Source: Thermohalobaculum sp951813525
GTDB taxonomy: Bacteria; Pseudomonadota; Alphaproteobacteria; Rhodobacterales; Rhodobacteraceae
Length of the DNA: 64,000 nucleotides
Direction: 5' to 3'
Assembly: GCA_951813525.2 (NCBI GenBank)
Contig: CATOTJ020000001.1
Coordinates: forward strand, 248,001-312,000
Position 1 is the first letter of the stretch. Every line of letters starts with the position of its first letter. Shown here one piece after another: positions 45,554-55,026 of the stretch. Under the pieces are notes generated by a model. It saw only the letters and a list, made by a program, of their open reading frames with translations. It did no database searches and was not told the DNA's origin. The position numbers and the translations under genes are program-made.

Positions 45554-46372
45554 ATGGATCGTGAGAAGTTAGATCGGGTTCTGACCGAATTGGCTCTGGC
45601 CGCAGGCCGGGCGATAATGGAAATCTACGATGCCGGCCCGGTCAAAGCATCGGCAAAAGCCGATCAAAGCCCGGTAACCGCGGCAGATCTGGCAGCCGAC
45701 GCGATTATCGCCGCCGGTCTGGCAAAGGCTTACCCGGATATCCCCGCCGTGACCGAAGAAGCCGCCGAAAGCCATGCGCTTTCAGAACGGACACGGTTTT
45801 TTCTTGTCGATCCGCTGGATGGCACCAAGGAATTTGTCCAGCGCCGCGGCGATTTCACCGTCAACATCGCGTTGATCGAAGACGGCGCTCCGATTGCCGG
45901 AATTGTCTATGCACCTGCCAAGGGGCGATTGTTCCTAACCGGCGCCAACGGGCCGGTCGAACGCCGCGTTTCCGACTTTTCGATAGACGGTGCTCCATTG
46001 CCGCTGGCCGTTACACAGCCCGACAACAGCGCGTTGAAGATCGTCGCATCGAAATCGCATCGCGATCAGGCGACCGACGACTATATCAGCCGGTATGAGG
46101 TGGCCGAATTCAAAAGCGCCGGGTCCTCGTTGAAGTTTTGTCTGCTGGCAGCGGGTGAGGCAGATTTTTACCCCCGGCTCGGCCGGACAATGGAATGGGA
46201 TACGGCCGCAGGCCACGCGGTTCTGGCCGCCGCGGGCGGCATTGTTCTGCGCTTTGACGACCAAACGGTCCTTTCATATGGAAAAGACGGCTGGGACAAC
46301 CCGTTTTTCCTGGCCATGGCGCCGGGTGTCGACTTGCGTGGCGCCTTACCGGTTGAACCGCAGGGGGCCTGA
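45554..46372 (+). CDS. cysQ: 3'(2'),5'-bisphosphate nucleotidase CysQ
   Basis: A 272-residue inositol-monophosphatase-fold enzyme that hydrolyses PAP to AMP and so relieves product inhibition after sulfate transfer. It shows SPVTAADLAAD, the Glu pair in VTEEAAES, the metal motif FFLVDPLDGTKEFVQRRGDFTVNIALIE and the C-terminal YPRLGRTMEWDTAAGHAVLAAAGG. The start at 45554 has GGGGTGG upstream; the open frame before it is not coding-like. kdsB follows after three bases. A sulfotransferase at the far end of the same locus gives a reason for its presence. Confidence 0.9.
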   Translation: MDREKLDRVLTELALAAGRAIMEIYDAGPVKASAKADQSPVTAADLAADAIIAAGLAKAYPDIPAVTEEAAESHALSERTRFFLVDPLDGTKEFVQRRGDFTVNIALIEDGAPIAGIVYAPAKGRLFLTGANGPVERRVSDFSIDGAPLPLAVTQPDNSALKIVASKSHRDQATDDYISRYEVAEFKSAGSSLKFCLLAAGEADFYPRLGRTMEWDTAAGHAVLAAAGGIVLRFDDQTVLSYGKDGWDNPFFLAMAPGVDLRGALPVEPQGA

Positions 46373-46375
46373 TCG

Positions 46376-47176
46376 GTGAGCGTCGCGATCCTGATCCCGG
46401 CAAGGTATGCCTCGACCCGGTATCCGGGCAAACCATTGGCCGAATTGCGGGGCGCGACGGGTCAGTCAAAGTCCCTGATTCAGCGATCCTGGGAAGCGGC
46501 GTGCAAGGTTGATGGCGCCGACAGCGTTCACGTCGTGACCGATGATGACCGCATCGCTGCAGCGGCATTTGGGTTCGGCGCCGACGTCCTGATGACATCG
46601 CCGGATTGCGCCAATGGCACCGAGCGTTGCGCCGAGGCGGTCGCCGGTATGGCCCGCCCCCCCAATATCGCGGTCAACCTGCAGGGCGATGCCCCGCTCA
46701 CCCCGCCGGTCTTTGTCGAAGCATTGATCAAGGCGATGAATGCCGACCCGGACCGCCCGGTGGCGACGCCGGTGTTGCGCTGCGACGAATATGCGCTGAA
46801 GGGATTTCTGGCCGACCGCGCCGCAGGCCGTGTCGGCGGCACAACTGCGGTTTTCGACCGGGCGGGCCGTGCCCTCTATTTCTCGAAAGAAGTGATCCCC
46901 TATACCGGCGGAACACTGATCAACGACGGGCTCTGCCCGGTCTTTCACCATGTTGGCGTTTATGCATACCGCACCGCGCCGCTGGCCCAGTATCCCCTCC
47001 TGCCGACCGGCCCGCTTGAACGGCTGGAGGGGTTGGAGCAACTACGGTTTATGGAAAGCGGGATCGACGTGCATTGCGTCGAGGTGTCGGCACCGGGTGC
47101 AAAATTCTGGGAACTGAACAACCCGGAGGACGTTCCGCGGATCGAGGCCGTTCTGGCCGAACAGGGCATCGCGTGA
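46376..47176 (+). CDS. kdsB: 3-deoxy-manno-octulosonate cytidylyltransferase (CMP-Kdo synthetase)
   Basis: A 266-residue nucleotidyltransferase that makes CMP-Kdo from CTP and Kdo for lipopolysaccharide core or Kdo-containing capsule. Motifs are the N-terminal IPARYASTRYPGKPLAEL, VVTDDDRIAAAA, NLQGDAPLTPP (metal/CTP site) and HHVGVYAYRTAPL. The GTG start at 46376 lies four bases after the cysQ stop. The inserted glycosyltransferase start overlaps its stop. A second, housekeeping copy elsewhere would mark this one as a capsule-locus copy; that cannot be judged here. Confidence 0.9.
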   Translation: MSVAILIPARYASTRYPGKPLAELRGATGQSKSLIQRSWEAACKVDGADSVHVVTDDDRIAAAAFGFGADVLMTSPDCANGTERCAEAVAGMARPPNIAVNLQGDAPLTPPVFVEALIKAMNADPDRPVATPVLRCDEYALKGFLADRAAGRVGGTTAVFDRAGRALYFSKEVIPYTGGTLINDGLCPVFHHVGVYAYRTAPLAQYPLLPTGPLERLEGLEQLRFMESGIDVHCVEVSAPGAKFWELNNPEDVPRIEAVLAEQGIA

Positions 47177-48678
47177 CCGAATGGCCAACATTCACGGTCG
47201 CGGTGCTGAACCACCGCAGACCGCATCTGTTGCGCCGCGTCATGGGCGCAATTGCCCAGCTTGATTACCCCGCCTTCGAAATCGTCATCGTCGGCGATCA
47301 ACCGAATCTGGACGGGTATGATCTGCCGGACAACTTTGCCCGTCAGGTCCGTTTCGCCTGTTTGGAGGAGCCGAACATCTCCCGCGCCCGTAACATCGCG
47401 TTGCGCCTGTCGGCGGGCGATATTGTCGCCTTCTGCGACGACGATGCCGCGCCGGAGCCAAACTGGCTGCGTGCGCTGGCCGAGGCGTTTCGCAAACCCG
47501 AGATCGCTGCGGCATCCGGCAAGGTCATGGCCGCCGATGGCGTGACAGTGGAATGGCAAGGCCGTTTGTTCCTGCCATCCGGCCGGGAACTTTATGACCC
47601 AATGGCGGGCGGGCATAAGCTGCGCATCGTCGATGCATGGTCGCAGACTACAGATGGACGGTATCTTGGCCTTATCGGTGTCAACAGTGCCTTCCGGCGG
47701 GCTGCCGTACTTGCGGTCGGCGGGTTCGACGAGGCCTATCGCTATTTTCTGGAAGAAACCGATCTCGCGATCCGCCTGGCCCGGCAGGGCTGGTCATCCG
47801 CGATCGTCCCGAAAGCCGTTGTGCACCATCTGCGTGAACAAAATGCCGTGCGCAGTTCCAAGGCCGTTCCGCGCAATCTGCACCAGATCGCCGCAAGCAA
47901 GGCCCATTTCTGCAACCGTCACATGGCCGCCAATGCAGTTGCAGCCGAGATGGCACGCTATCGCGCTGCCCGTATGGCCGAACTGGACCCGCATCTGCGG
48001 CTGGGGACATTGCGGGCAAAGGGCATGAGGAAACTCGAACGCCAACTCGACCGCGGACTGGCCGAGGGGTCCAAACGCGAACCGATTCTGCCGCTGGGCG
48101 AAGCCTTCATTCCCCCGGCATTTCACAGATTTCATGCCCCAGGGGTCCGGCCCAGACTGCGGTTGGCAATGGTCAGCGGGTGGGGTATCGGGCCGATCCG
48201 CCGCATCGGGCGTCTGGCCCGTCAACTGGCTGCGTTGGGCCACACAGTCAGCACATTCAGCTATTTCTCTGGGCCTCAGCCAAAGCGGGTCACGTTCTCC
48301 AACGGCGTGTGGTTCCACAGCGGTGGCACCTGGCGCCTCAATCAACGTGGCGCCGATGGCCGCAACGTGATCCGCCGCCATGCCCGCGCGTTGGTCGAGA
48401 TTGCGCAGGTCGCGGACGACCGGAACTTTGATGCCGTGATCAAAACTGGCCGCAGAACCGGCGACGAAGGATCGTTGGTCATGACGGACAACACCGGCAG
48501 ATCGTTCGTCGTCTCGCCGATCAAACCGGGTGAAACGCTTTCCGCCGAAACGATCGCAGTGCTTCGGGAAGCGCTAAACCCGGGCTCGGTGGACAAGGCC
48601 GCGCCTGGTCCCGAAGTCGATGAATTGCCGCAACTTCGACGGAATGCGGCTATAAACCCGTCAGTAGGATATTCCTGA
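47173..48678 (+). CDS. Family 2 glycosyltransferase with extended C-terminus
   Basis: About 501 residues. The first 240 form a GT2 fold: FTVAVLNHRRPHLLRRVMGAI, NISRARNIALRLSAGDIVAFCDDDAAPEP (DxD-like), then FRRAAVLAVGGFDEAYRYFLEETDLAIRL. The C-terminal half (about 330-480) has a Rossmann-like RPRLRLAMVSGWGIGPIRRIGRLARQLAALGH followed by parts that look like a degenerate GT4 domain. It may therefore be a two-domain transferase. The GTG start overlaps the kdsB stop (GTGA). Donor and acceptor sugars are unknown. Confidence 0.82.
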   Translation: MTEWPTFTVAVLNHRRPHLLRRVMGAIAQLDYPAFEIVIVGDQPNLDGYDLPDNFARQVRFACLEEPNISRARNIALRLSAGDIVAFCDDDAAPEPNWLRALAEAFRKPEIAAASGKVMAADGVTVEWQGRLFLPSGRELYDPMAGGHKLRIVDAWSQTTDGRYLGLIGVNSAFRRAAVLAVGGFDEAYRYFLEETDLAIRLARQGWSSAIVPKAVVHHLREQNAVRSSKAVPRNLHQIAASKAHFCNRHMAANAVAAEMARYRAARMAELDPHLRLGTLRAKGMRKLERQLDRGLAEGSKREPILPLGEAFIPPAFHRFHAPGVRPRLRLAMVSGWGIGPIRRIGRLARQLAALGHTVSTFSYFSGPQPKRVTFSNGVWFHSGGTWRLNQRGADGRNVIRRHARALVEIAQVADDRNFDAVIKTGRRTGDEGSLVMTDNTGRSFVVSPIKPGETLSAETIAVLREALNPGSVDKAAPGPEVDELPQLRRNAAINPSVGYS

Positions 48679-48761
48679 TGTTATGTTCGGGATTGGGAAC
48701 TGCGTGGTGAACAGGCGGCCACAAGCCTAAGATCACCAGAAGTGTAGAGAAGGATCGACTA

Positions 48762-49661
48762 ATGCCTCGGAAAGTCCGTACCGCCATTTTTCCTGTTGCC
48801 GGGCTCGGGACCCGCTTTTTGCCGGCAACCAAGTCGATCCCGAAGGAAATGTTGCCATTGGTCGACCGCCCGCTGATCCAATACGCAATCGACGAAGCGC
48901 GCGCTGCGGGGATCAAGGAATTCATCTTTGTGACAGCCCGCGGTAAATCGGCGCTGGAAGATTACTTCGATGCCTCACCCATACTGGAACGCACTCTGCG
49001 CCAGGACGGGAAGGAAGATCTCTTTCAGGAAGTGCGCAACGCGACCATGCCGTCGGGCGCAATCGCCTACATTCGCCAGCAGGAGGCATTGGGCCTCGGC
49101 CATGCCGTCTGGTGCGGGCGCCGTCTGATCGCCGATGAACCCTTTGCTGTCATTCTGCCCGACGACGTGATCGCCGCCGGCAAACCTTGTCTGCAACAGA
49201 TGGTCGAGGCATATGCCGAGCAGCCGGAAGAATGCTCGATGGTCGCGGCAATGGATGTCCCGCTGGAACAAACTGGTAGTTACGGCGTTGTCGATCCGGA
49301 ATCGGACATGGGCACTTTGGTCCGCGCCCGCGGATTGGTCGAAAAACCCGGACCGGCCGCGGCGCCGTCGACGCTGGCGGTTATCGGCCGGTACATCCTG
49401 ACGCCTGAAGTCATGCGGACCCTGGGCCAGAAAAAGCGCGGCGCCGGGGGGGAAATTCAGTTAACGGACGCCATTGCCGAACAAGCGGCGGAGGGGCGCC
49501 CGGTTTTCGGATATCGCTTTCAGGGCCAACGATATGATTGCGGGTCCAAGCAAGGCTTCCTGCAGGCAACGGTCGCATTTGCATTGGCACGCGGCGATCT
49601 GGCCCCGGCGTTCGGCGAGTATCTGCGCCGCGTGACGCCGCTGTCCACCGCCGCGGAATAG
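48762..49661 (+). CDS. galU: UTP-glucose-1-phosphate uridylyltransferase
   Basis: A 299-residue nucleotidyltransferase that makes UDP-glucose, a donor for surface glycans. It has the GalU start RTAIFPVAGLGTRFLPATKSIPKEMLPLVDRPLIQYAIDEA, then LGLGHAVWC, FAVILPDDVI and GSYGVVDPE, with a C-terminal YRFQGQRYDCGSKQGFLQA. AAGGA precedes the ATG. It sits between two glycosyltransferases in the polysaccharide locus. Confidence 0.92.
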   Translation: MPRKVRTAIFPVAGLGTRFLPATKSIPKEMLPLVDRPLIQYAIDEARAAGIKEFIFVTARGKSALEDYFDASPILERTLRQDGKEDLFQEVRNATMPSGAIAYIRQQEALGLGHAVWCGRRLIADEPFAVILPDDVIAAGKPCLQQMVEAYAEQPEECSMVAAMDVPLEQTGSYGVVDPESDMGTLVRARGLVEKPGPAAAPSTLAVIGRYILTPEVMRTLGQKKRGAGGEIQLTDAIAEQAAEGRPVFGYRFQGQRYDCGSKQGFLQATVAFALARGDLAPAFGEYLRRVTPLSTAAE

Positions 49662-49680
49662 GCAGGCTCCGGGGCAGGCG

Positions 49681-50907
49681 GTGCAACCGATCCTGCTCGA
49701 TATCTCACGCACAGTTGCGCGCGCGCGGCTGCCCGCTCCGACAGGGATCGACCGGGTCGAGCGGGCGTATATTCGCTGGGCGCTGACGCGTGGTCCGAAC
49801 GCGTTGTTCCTGGCCAGCTTCGACGGGTATCAGCACATTGTCGATGCAGATGCGGTCCGAGACCTGATCTCTTGGCTCGACGGCAACTCGCGCGATCCGC
49901 GCTTGGATATAAAGGGATACCTGCGCCCGCAGCGGGATCACCGGTTGCGAATGGCCCAATCGATCATCCGCCGCCATGCATTGACGCGGTGCCGTACACA
50001 CGAACTGACCCCCGGCGCGATGCAAGGCGCCTTGATCTATCTGAATGTCGGTCATGACAATCTGTCCGAGCCGTCGATCCATGAGCTTGCCGCCGCCGGA
50101 CTGCGCAGCTGCGTCATGGTCCACGACACCATTCCGCTCGATCACCCTCAGTTCGCGCGCGACGGCTCGACAGACAAATTCACCCGCTTTCTGGCGGCAG
50201 CAAGCGCCGCGGACGTCCTGTTGACCAATTCAAACGACACCGCCGCGCGGCTGGTCCACCATCTGCCCGAAAGCAGACCGGTCGCGGCACCGCTGGGCAT
50301 CGACCTGCCATCACCGGCCACTGTCCCGATTGCGCCGACCGGCTCCGGGGCGGCACCTGACCCTCGAACGCCGAGCTTTTTGATCCTGGGAACGATCGAG
50401 CCGCGAAAGAACCACGCATTGTTGCTCGACTGCTGGGCCGGGTTTGCGGGCGCGACGGACGCGCCGCATCTGCGCATCGCCGGGCGGCGCGGCTGGAAAA
50501 ACGCCGATCTCTTCGCACGGCTGGATACCGACCCGATGATGGGGCAGATCGTTCACGAAATCGGCGCAATCAGCGATTCTGAACTGGCGGCAGAAATCAC
50601 CTCGGCCCGCGCCGTCCTCTTCCCCAGCCACGCCGAAGGTTACGGCCTGCCATTGGGCGAGGCGCTGGCGGCGGGAACGCCCGTCATCGCCGCCGATCTG
50701 CCAGCGCTGCGCGAGGTCGGCGGCAATGCTCCGGAATGGCTGGCGCCCGGCGACCCGGCGGCCTGGCGTCAGACTATTCTTGCCTATGCGGCCGACCCGT
50801 CGCCCGCGCGGATCGCTCAACTTGAACGGATGCGCTCCTGGCAGATGCCGACCTGGGACCGGCATTTTCAGATCGTCGAAGCGGCCTTGACCCCGCACAT
50901 CACCTGA
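49681..50907 (+). CDS. Family 1/GT4 glycosyltransferase
   Basis: A 408-residue GT-B enzyme. The C-terminal domain has the GT4 pattern: FLILGTIEPRKNHALLLDCWAGF, LRIAGRRGWKN, then VLFPSHAEGYGLPLGEALAAGTPVIAADLPALREVGG with the E-x7-E type donor site. The N-terminal domain contains CVMVHDTIPLDHPQF. The start is a GTG 19 bases after galU. The C-terminal match to mannosyl/rhamnosyl-type transferases is general, so the sugar is not assigned. Confidence 0.88.
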   Translation: MQPILLDISRTVARARLPAPTGIDRVERAYIRWALTRGPNALFLASFDGYQHIVDADAVRDLISWLDGNSRDPRLDIKGYLRPQRDHRLRMAQSIIRRHALTRCRTHELTPGAMQGALIYLNVGHDNLSEPSIHELAAAGLRSCVMVHDTIPLDHPQFARDGSTDKFTRFLAAASAADVLLTNSNDTAARLVHHLPESRPVAAPLGIDLPSPATVPIAPTGSGAAPDPRTPSFLILGTIEPRKNHALLLDCWAGFAGATDAPHLRIAGRRGWKNADLFARLDTDPMMGQIVHEIGAISDSELAAEITSARAVLFPSHAEGYGLPLGEALAAGTPVIAADLPALREVGGNAPEWLAPGDPAAWRQTILAYAADPSPARIAQLERMRSWQMPTWDRHFQIVEAALTPHIT

Positions 50908-51026
50908 AAACAACGCCGCGGCGTCTTTACCAACCGTTTCCGATCCGCAAGGCATAATGCGCGATAAGGTTTTCCTCGGTCCCGACTTGCCCTAAGAACC
51001 GCGCCGAGCCTTGACCGGAAGTGTGA

Positions 51027-52043
51027 ATGAGTCCGTTTCAAATTCTCAGGACGCGCCTGTCTCTGCGGCTCAAACGCCGCAAGCTGCAACTGCGTGCGCT
51101 GCGCAAGGGCCGCGAACTGGCGCCGGTGGCTGACCGAACGGCGGAAATGCCTGCCGGACCGATCCTATTCTCGACCGTCCGGAACGAAGCGGTGCGGCTG
51201 CCCTATTTTTTGGAGTACTACCGCAACCTCGGCGTCGTTCATTTTCTGATCGTCGACAATGCTTCGACGGATGGCACCGGTGACTACCTGCGCGAACAAT
51301 CCGACGTCTCGCTATGGCAGACAGGGGCCAGCTATAAGGCATCGCGATACGGTGTCGATTGGCTGAACGCTTTGCTCGCCCGGCACGGCCCGGGCCGCTG
51401 GATACTGGTCATCGATCCGGACGAATTTCTGGTCTACCCCCATTGCGATACCCGGCGCCTGCCTGCGCTGACGCGCTGGCTGGAAGATTGCGGCGCGGAC
51501 AGTTTCGGCACGCTTCTGCTCGATCTTTATGGCAATGGCCCGATTGCCGACACGCATTGCAGGATCGGCCAGGACCCCGTGGCCGCCGCCCCCTGGTTCG
51601 ATGCCGGAAACTATATATTCGAGCGGAATGGCGACCGCCACAACCTGTGGATCCAAGGCGGCCCACGCCTGCGCGTGTTCTTTCCGAAAAGCCCCGATCG
51701 CGCACCTGCATTGAATAAAATTCCCTTGGTCCGCTGGCGCCGCGGCTTTGTCTATCACGCGGGCGCGCACGACATGCTGCCGCGGCGCCTGCACCACACC
51801 TATTCGCGCACCGGGGGCAGTCAGACGACCGGCGCCCTGCTGCACGCCAAGTTTATGGATGTGCTAACCGAAAAGGTGGCGGAGGAGATGGGCCGCAAGC
51901 AGCACTATGCCAACAGCGCAGAGTATGTGTCCTACGCCAAGCAAGGCGACGATATCAGCCTATGGACGCCGCAATCCGTGCGGTATTCAGATTGGCAGCA
52001 ACTTGTCGATCTGGGGCTGATGGCGCGCGGGGGTTGGCTCTGA
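51027..52043 (+). CDS. Glycosyltransferase family 2 (Glyco_tranf_2_4 type)
   Basis: A 338-residue protein with a short basic N-terminus and the pattern PILFSTVRNEAVRLPYFLEYYRNLGVVHFLIVDNASTDGTGDYL, WILVIDPDEFLVYPHC (DxD) and LYGNGPIAD. This is the GT2/GT92-like group common in Rhodobacterales surface-glycan loci. The stop overlaps the next start (TGATG), so the following GT14 gene is translationally coupled. Confidence 0.85.
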   Translation: MSPFQILRTRLSLRLKRRKLQLRALRKGRELAPVADRTAEMPAGPILFSTVRNEAVRLPYFLEYYRNLGVVHFLIVDNASTDGTGDYLREQSDVSLWQTGASYKASRYGVDWLNALLARHGPGRWILVIDPDEFLVYPHCDTRRLPALTRWLEDCGADSFGTLLLDLYGNGPIADTHCRIGQDPVAAAPWFDAGNYIFERNGDRHNLWIQGGPRLRVFFPKSPDRAPALNKIPLVRWRRGFVYHAGAHDMLPRRLHHTYSRTGGSQTTGALLHAKFMDVLTEKVAEEMGRKQHYANSAEYVSYAKQGDDISLWTPQSVRYSDWQQLVDLGLMARGGWL

Positions 52044-53596
52044 TGCGGGTCGGTTTCGCCATGTTGGCCCATGACCGATTGGATCGTGCCGCAGCCCTGG
52101 CCGGGCATCTCTCCCGGCAGGGCGCACCCGTTGTCATCCATCTCGACCGCCGGGTTCCCGACGATCAGCGTCAGCGGTTTCAGGCCAGCATTCCGTCTGA
52201 TGCCAAGGTCATTTCGACCCGCGCCGCCGATTGGGGACGGTTCGGTCTGATCGAGGCGACGCTGGACTGTGTCGAGGCCCTGCTTGACGACGACATCGAC
52301 CATATTTGCCTGATCAGCGGCTCGTGCCTGCCGGTCCGTCCGTTGTCCGATCTTACAACGATGTTGGCCGACCATCCGGCAACCGATTTTATCGAAAGCG
52401 TTTCTCTGGACGCTGACGACTGGGTCAAGGGTGGCCTGTCGCGCGAGCGTTTCACGCTGTTCCATCCGTTCTCGTTTCGAACCCACAAACGGCTTTTCGA
52501 TCTGTCGGTCGACATCCAACGCGCGTTGCGTATCCGGCGCCAACTGCCGAAAGACGTCGCACCGCATCTGGGTTTGCAATGGTGGTGCCTCAGCACCCGG
52601 ACCCTGCGCGCCCTGACTGCCGATCCGCGCCTGCCTGCCTGGAAACGGTTCTTTCGCCGCAGCTGGATCCCCGACGAAGGCTTTTTTCAAAGCCTTGTGC
52701 GCACCGTCCGGCCGGAGGCGACGCCAAAGCCGCCCATCCATCTCGCCCGGTTCAGCCCGCGCGGGCGGCCTTATGTGTTTCACGACGATCATGCCGGGCT
52801 GCTGGCCGATAGCGGCCAGTGGTTTGCACGCAAGATCGACCCGGACGCCGACGCACTCTATGCCAGATTTCTGGGCGATCCTGGCGTCAGTTCTATGCAA
52901 CCAACAATCCCGCCATCCGATCAGGACCCCTTTGCCGCCGCGCTCCAGCGCGAGGCAGGCGAGGGCCGCGGCCTCATCACACCCGGCCGTTTCCGGCAGG
53001 GCATTACCCAGGTCCGTGTGCCGACATTGCGCCCCTATCTTGTGTTGGTCAGCGATGATCCCGATTGGCTGGCGCAATCCTCTGCTGCTCTGGCTGAAAT
53101 CCCGGGCCTCGCGGTCCACGACCGTCTGTTCGACCGGCACGCACCCGCATTCGCGCGCGGCAGATTGATGGCGTGGGGGAACCTGCCGGCCGACCCGGTC
53201 CTGCGCGATCATCGCCCGTCACAGTTTCTGGCCCTGACCATCCGCGCCGACGAAAAGGCCGGCCAGCGAACCGTCTTTGCCATGACCCCGGCCAAGGAAC
53301 GAACCGGCAAGCTTCCCTTCCGGCCACCAGCGGAATACGCCGCGGCGGGCCAGTTTGCAGGCGACCCGAACGCCCGGCTGATCCTGCAAGGCAGCTCTGA
53401 TCGCCCGTCCCAGGACCTGCTGCGCCGTCTGCGCCTTCCGCTGCCTGCAAAACGCAGCGGCAAGGTCCGCCCACCAACACCGCTGCGCGCCTGGGTTTTA
53501 TACGACGCCAGCGCCGAAACACTTGCCGAAGCCGCCAACGGCGATTGGTCGGACCCGGCTTTTTGGACCCAACCCGGCGCAAAGGGGGCACCATGA
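52043..53596 (+). CDS. GT14 beta-1,6-N-acetylglucosaminyltransferase-like protein
   Basis: A 517-residue protein. The N-terminal 270 residues fit the core-2/I-branching and xylosyltransferase group (GT14): VGFAMLAHDRLDRAAALAGHL, VIHLDRRVPDD, ICLISGSCLPVRPLSDL, then HLGLQWWCLSTRTLRAL and WIPDEGFFQSLVR. The rest (about 300-517) is an alphaproteobacterial extension with no named fold that I recognise. It overlaps the genes before and after it (TGATG and ATGA), forming a tight operon with the GT2 enzyme and the sulfotransferase. Confidence 0.85.
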   Translation: MRVGFAMLAHDRLDRAAALAGHLSRQGAPVVIHLDRRVPDDQRQRFQASIPSDAKVISTRAADWGRFGLIEATLDCVEALLDDDIDHICLISGSCLPVRPLSDLTTMLADHPATDFIESVSLDADDWVKGGLSRERFTLFHPFSFRTHKRLFDLSVDIQRALRIRRQLPKDVAPHLGLQWWCLSTRTLRALTADPRLPAWKRFFRRSWIPDEGFFQSLVRTVRPEATPKPPIHLARFSPRGRPYVFHDDHAGLLADSGQWFARKIDPDADALYARFLGDPGVSSMQPTIPPSDQDPFAAALQREAGEGRGLITPGRFRQGITQVRVPTLRPYLVLVSDDPDWLAQSSAALAEIPGLAVHDRLFDRHAPAFARGRLMAWGNLPADPVLRDHRPSQFLALTIRADEKAGQRTVFAMTPAKERTGKLPFRPPAEYAAAGQFAGDPNARLILQGSSDRPSQDLLRRLRLPLPAKRSGKVRPPTPLRAWVLYDASAETLAEAANGDWSDPAFWTQPGAKGAP

Positions 53597-55020
53597 CCAC
53601 CCGTTACCGATATTTCGTAATTCTCGCGACGATGCGCACCGGCTCGAACTTGTTGGAGCAGATCATCGCCGGATTGCCGGGCATCCATTGCCATGGTGAA
53701 GCCTTCAATCCCAACTTTATCGAGGGCCCGCGCAAACAGCAGGCTCTCGGATGGACGATCCCTGAACGCGACGCCGACCCGCGCGGGTTCCTGGATGCAA
53801 TGATCGAGTTCGGGGGCAACCGCCTGTCCGGTTTCCGCCTGTTCGATGGGCACAGCCCGATTGTTCAGGCGCGCGTTCTGCGCGACCCGGCCTGTGCGCG
53901 CATTGTTCTGCGCCGCGACCCGCTCGATTCCTTTGTCTCCCTCAAGATCGCTCAGGAAACCGACCAGTGGATGCTGCGAAACCCGCGGCGGCGCCAGACC
54001 GCGCGCATCCGGTTTGTCGCCAGCGAGTTTGGCGCCTACCGGCGCCGGCACATTCAACATTACGACCAGATCGAGGCCGGTCTGCGCAGGTCGGGGCTAC
54101 CAGCGCTGGAACTCGACTATAACGATCTGAATGACCCGGACCTGCCCGGGCGCCTGGCCGCGTATCTCGGTCTTCCGGACGGCCCGGTTACAGCGCCTGA
54201 TCTGGTTCGCCAGAACCCCGGCGGTCTGCGCGGAAAAGTCATCAACTACGGCGAGATGTGCGCCCAGCTGGGTCTGATGCCGGAACCGCTGGACCACGAA
54301 CCTTTGCCGGGGCCGGGCGATTTTCAGGTGCCCGCAAATCTGCCGGTGGCACTGGCACCAGTGGCCGGGCCTGGCTATTTGCCTGCCCTGGCCGTCCTTC
54401 ACCGCCTGGAACAACGCACCGGCGGCGCCACACCGCTGGGGCGCGGTGCGTTCATGGCCCACGCCCTGCGCGGCGATCTTTTTCCAACGGGCCCCGGCAC
54501 CGGGCGCCCGACCGCAGTACTGACAGGCAACCCGGCAGATCGGCTGTTGTGGCTGTGGCACCGCGAAATGAGGGGCAGCGACGGCCCGGCGATCCCTCAT
54601 TTACGGGCACGCCATCCGGCGCTGCCCACCGCTGCCGAATGGCCGAACTGGCCGATCGAACGGCGCCGCGCGGTGTTTTCGGATTTCCTCGATCTGGTTG
54701 CGGACGCTCTGTTGAACCGCGGCGATCTCGCCTGCCCGGCCGCATGGCGGCCGCAAGCCCACCTTTTGCGTTCGCTGCAATTCTCGGGCGAGGATCATCA
54801 GGTTTTCGCGGCGGACGATCTTGAAACCTTCGCCGCACAGATCTGCAATCAGTGCAGCGTTGAACCGATCCCGCGCGGGCAGTTGCGGTCACTCGCTGCC
54901 CACGATCTGCCCGGTTTTGCCGCTGATGACACCCTGGATACTGCCCTGACGGAACGGGCACGTTCGATCCACAGTGACGATCTCAACGACCTGCCCCCGA
55001 TCCAAACGCGGCCGGACTGA
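53593..55020 (+). CDS. Stf0/NodH-like sulfotransferase with C-terminal extension
   Basis: A 475-residue protein that should move sulfate from PAPS to a carbohydrate. The 5'-phosphosulfate loop is LATMRTGSNLLEQIIAGLPG and the 3'-phosphate motif is RIVLRRDPLDSFVSLKIA. The N-terminal domain ends near 230; the remaining 240 residues are a second region (FMAHALRGDLFP, AVLTGNPADRLLWLWHREMRG) that resembles a degenerate second sulfotransferase fold. The ATG overlaps the previous stop (ATGA). The product PAP would be removed by CysQ, encoded at the head of the locus. Confidence 0.85.
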   Translation: MTTRYRYFVILATMRTGSNLLEQIIAGLPGIHCHGEAFNPNFIEGPRKQQALGWTIPERDADPRGFLDAMIEFGGNRLSGFRLFDGHSPIVQARVLRDPACARIVLRRDPLDSFVSLKIAQETDQWMLRNPRRRQTARIRFVASEFGAYRRRHIQHYDQIEAGLRRSGLPALELDYNDLNDPDLPGRLAAYLGLPDGPVTAPDLVRQNPGGLRGKVINYGEMCAQLGLMPEPLDHEPLPGPGDFQVPANLPVALAPVAGPGYLPALAVLHRLEQRTGGATPLGRGAFMAHALRGDLFPTGPGTGRPTAVLTGNPADRLLWLWHREMRGSDGPAIPHLRARHPALPTAAEWPNWPIERRRAVFSDFLDLVADALLNRGDLACPAAWRPQAHLLRSLQFSGEDHQVFAADDLETFAAQICNQCSVEPIPRGQLRSLAAHDLPGFAADDTLDTALTERARSIHSDDLNDLPPIQTRPD

Positions 55021-55026
55021 CCGCGA

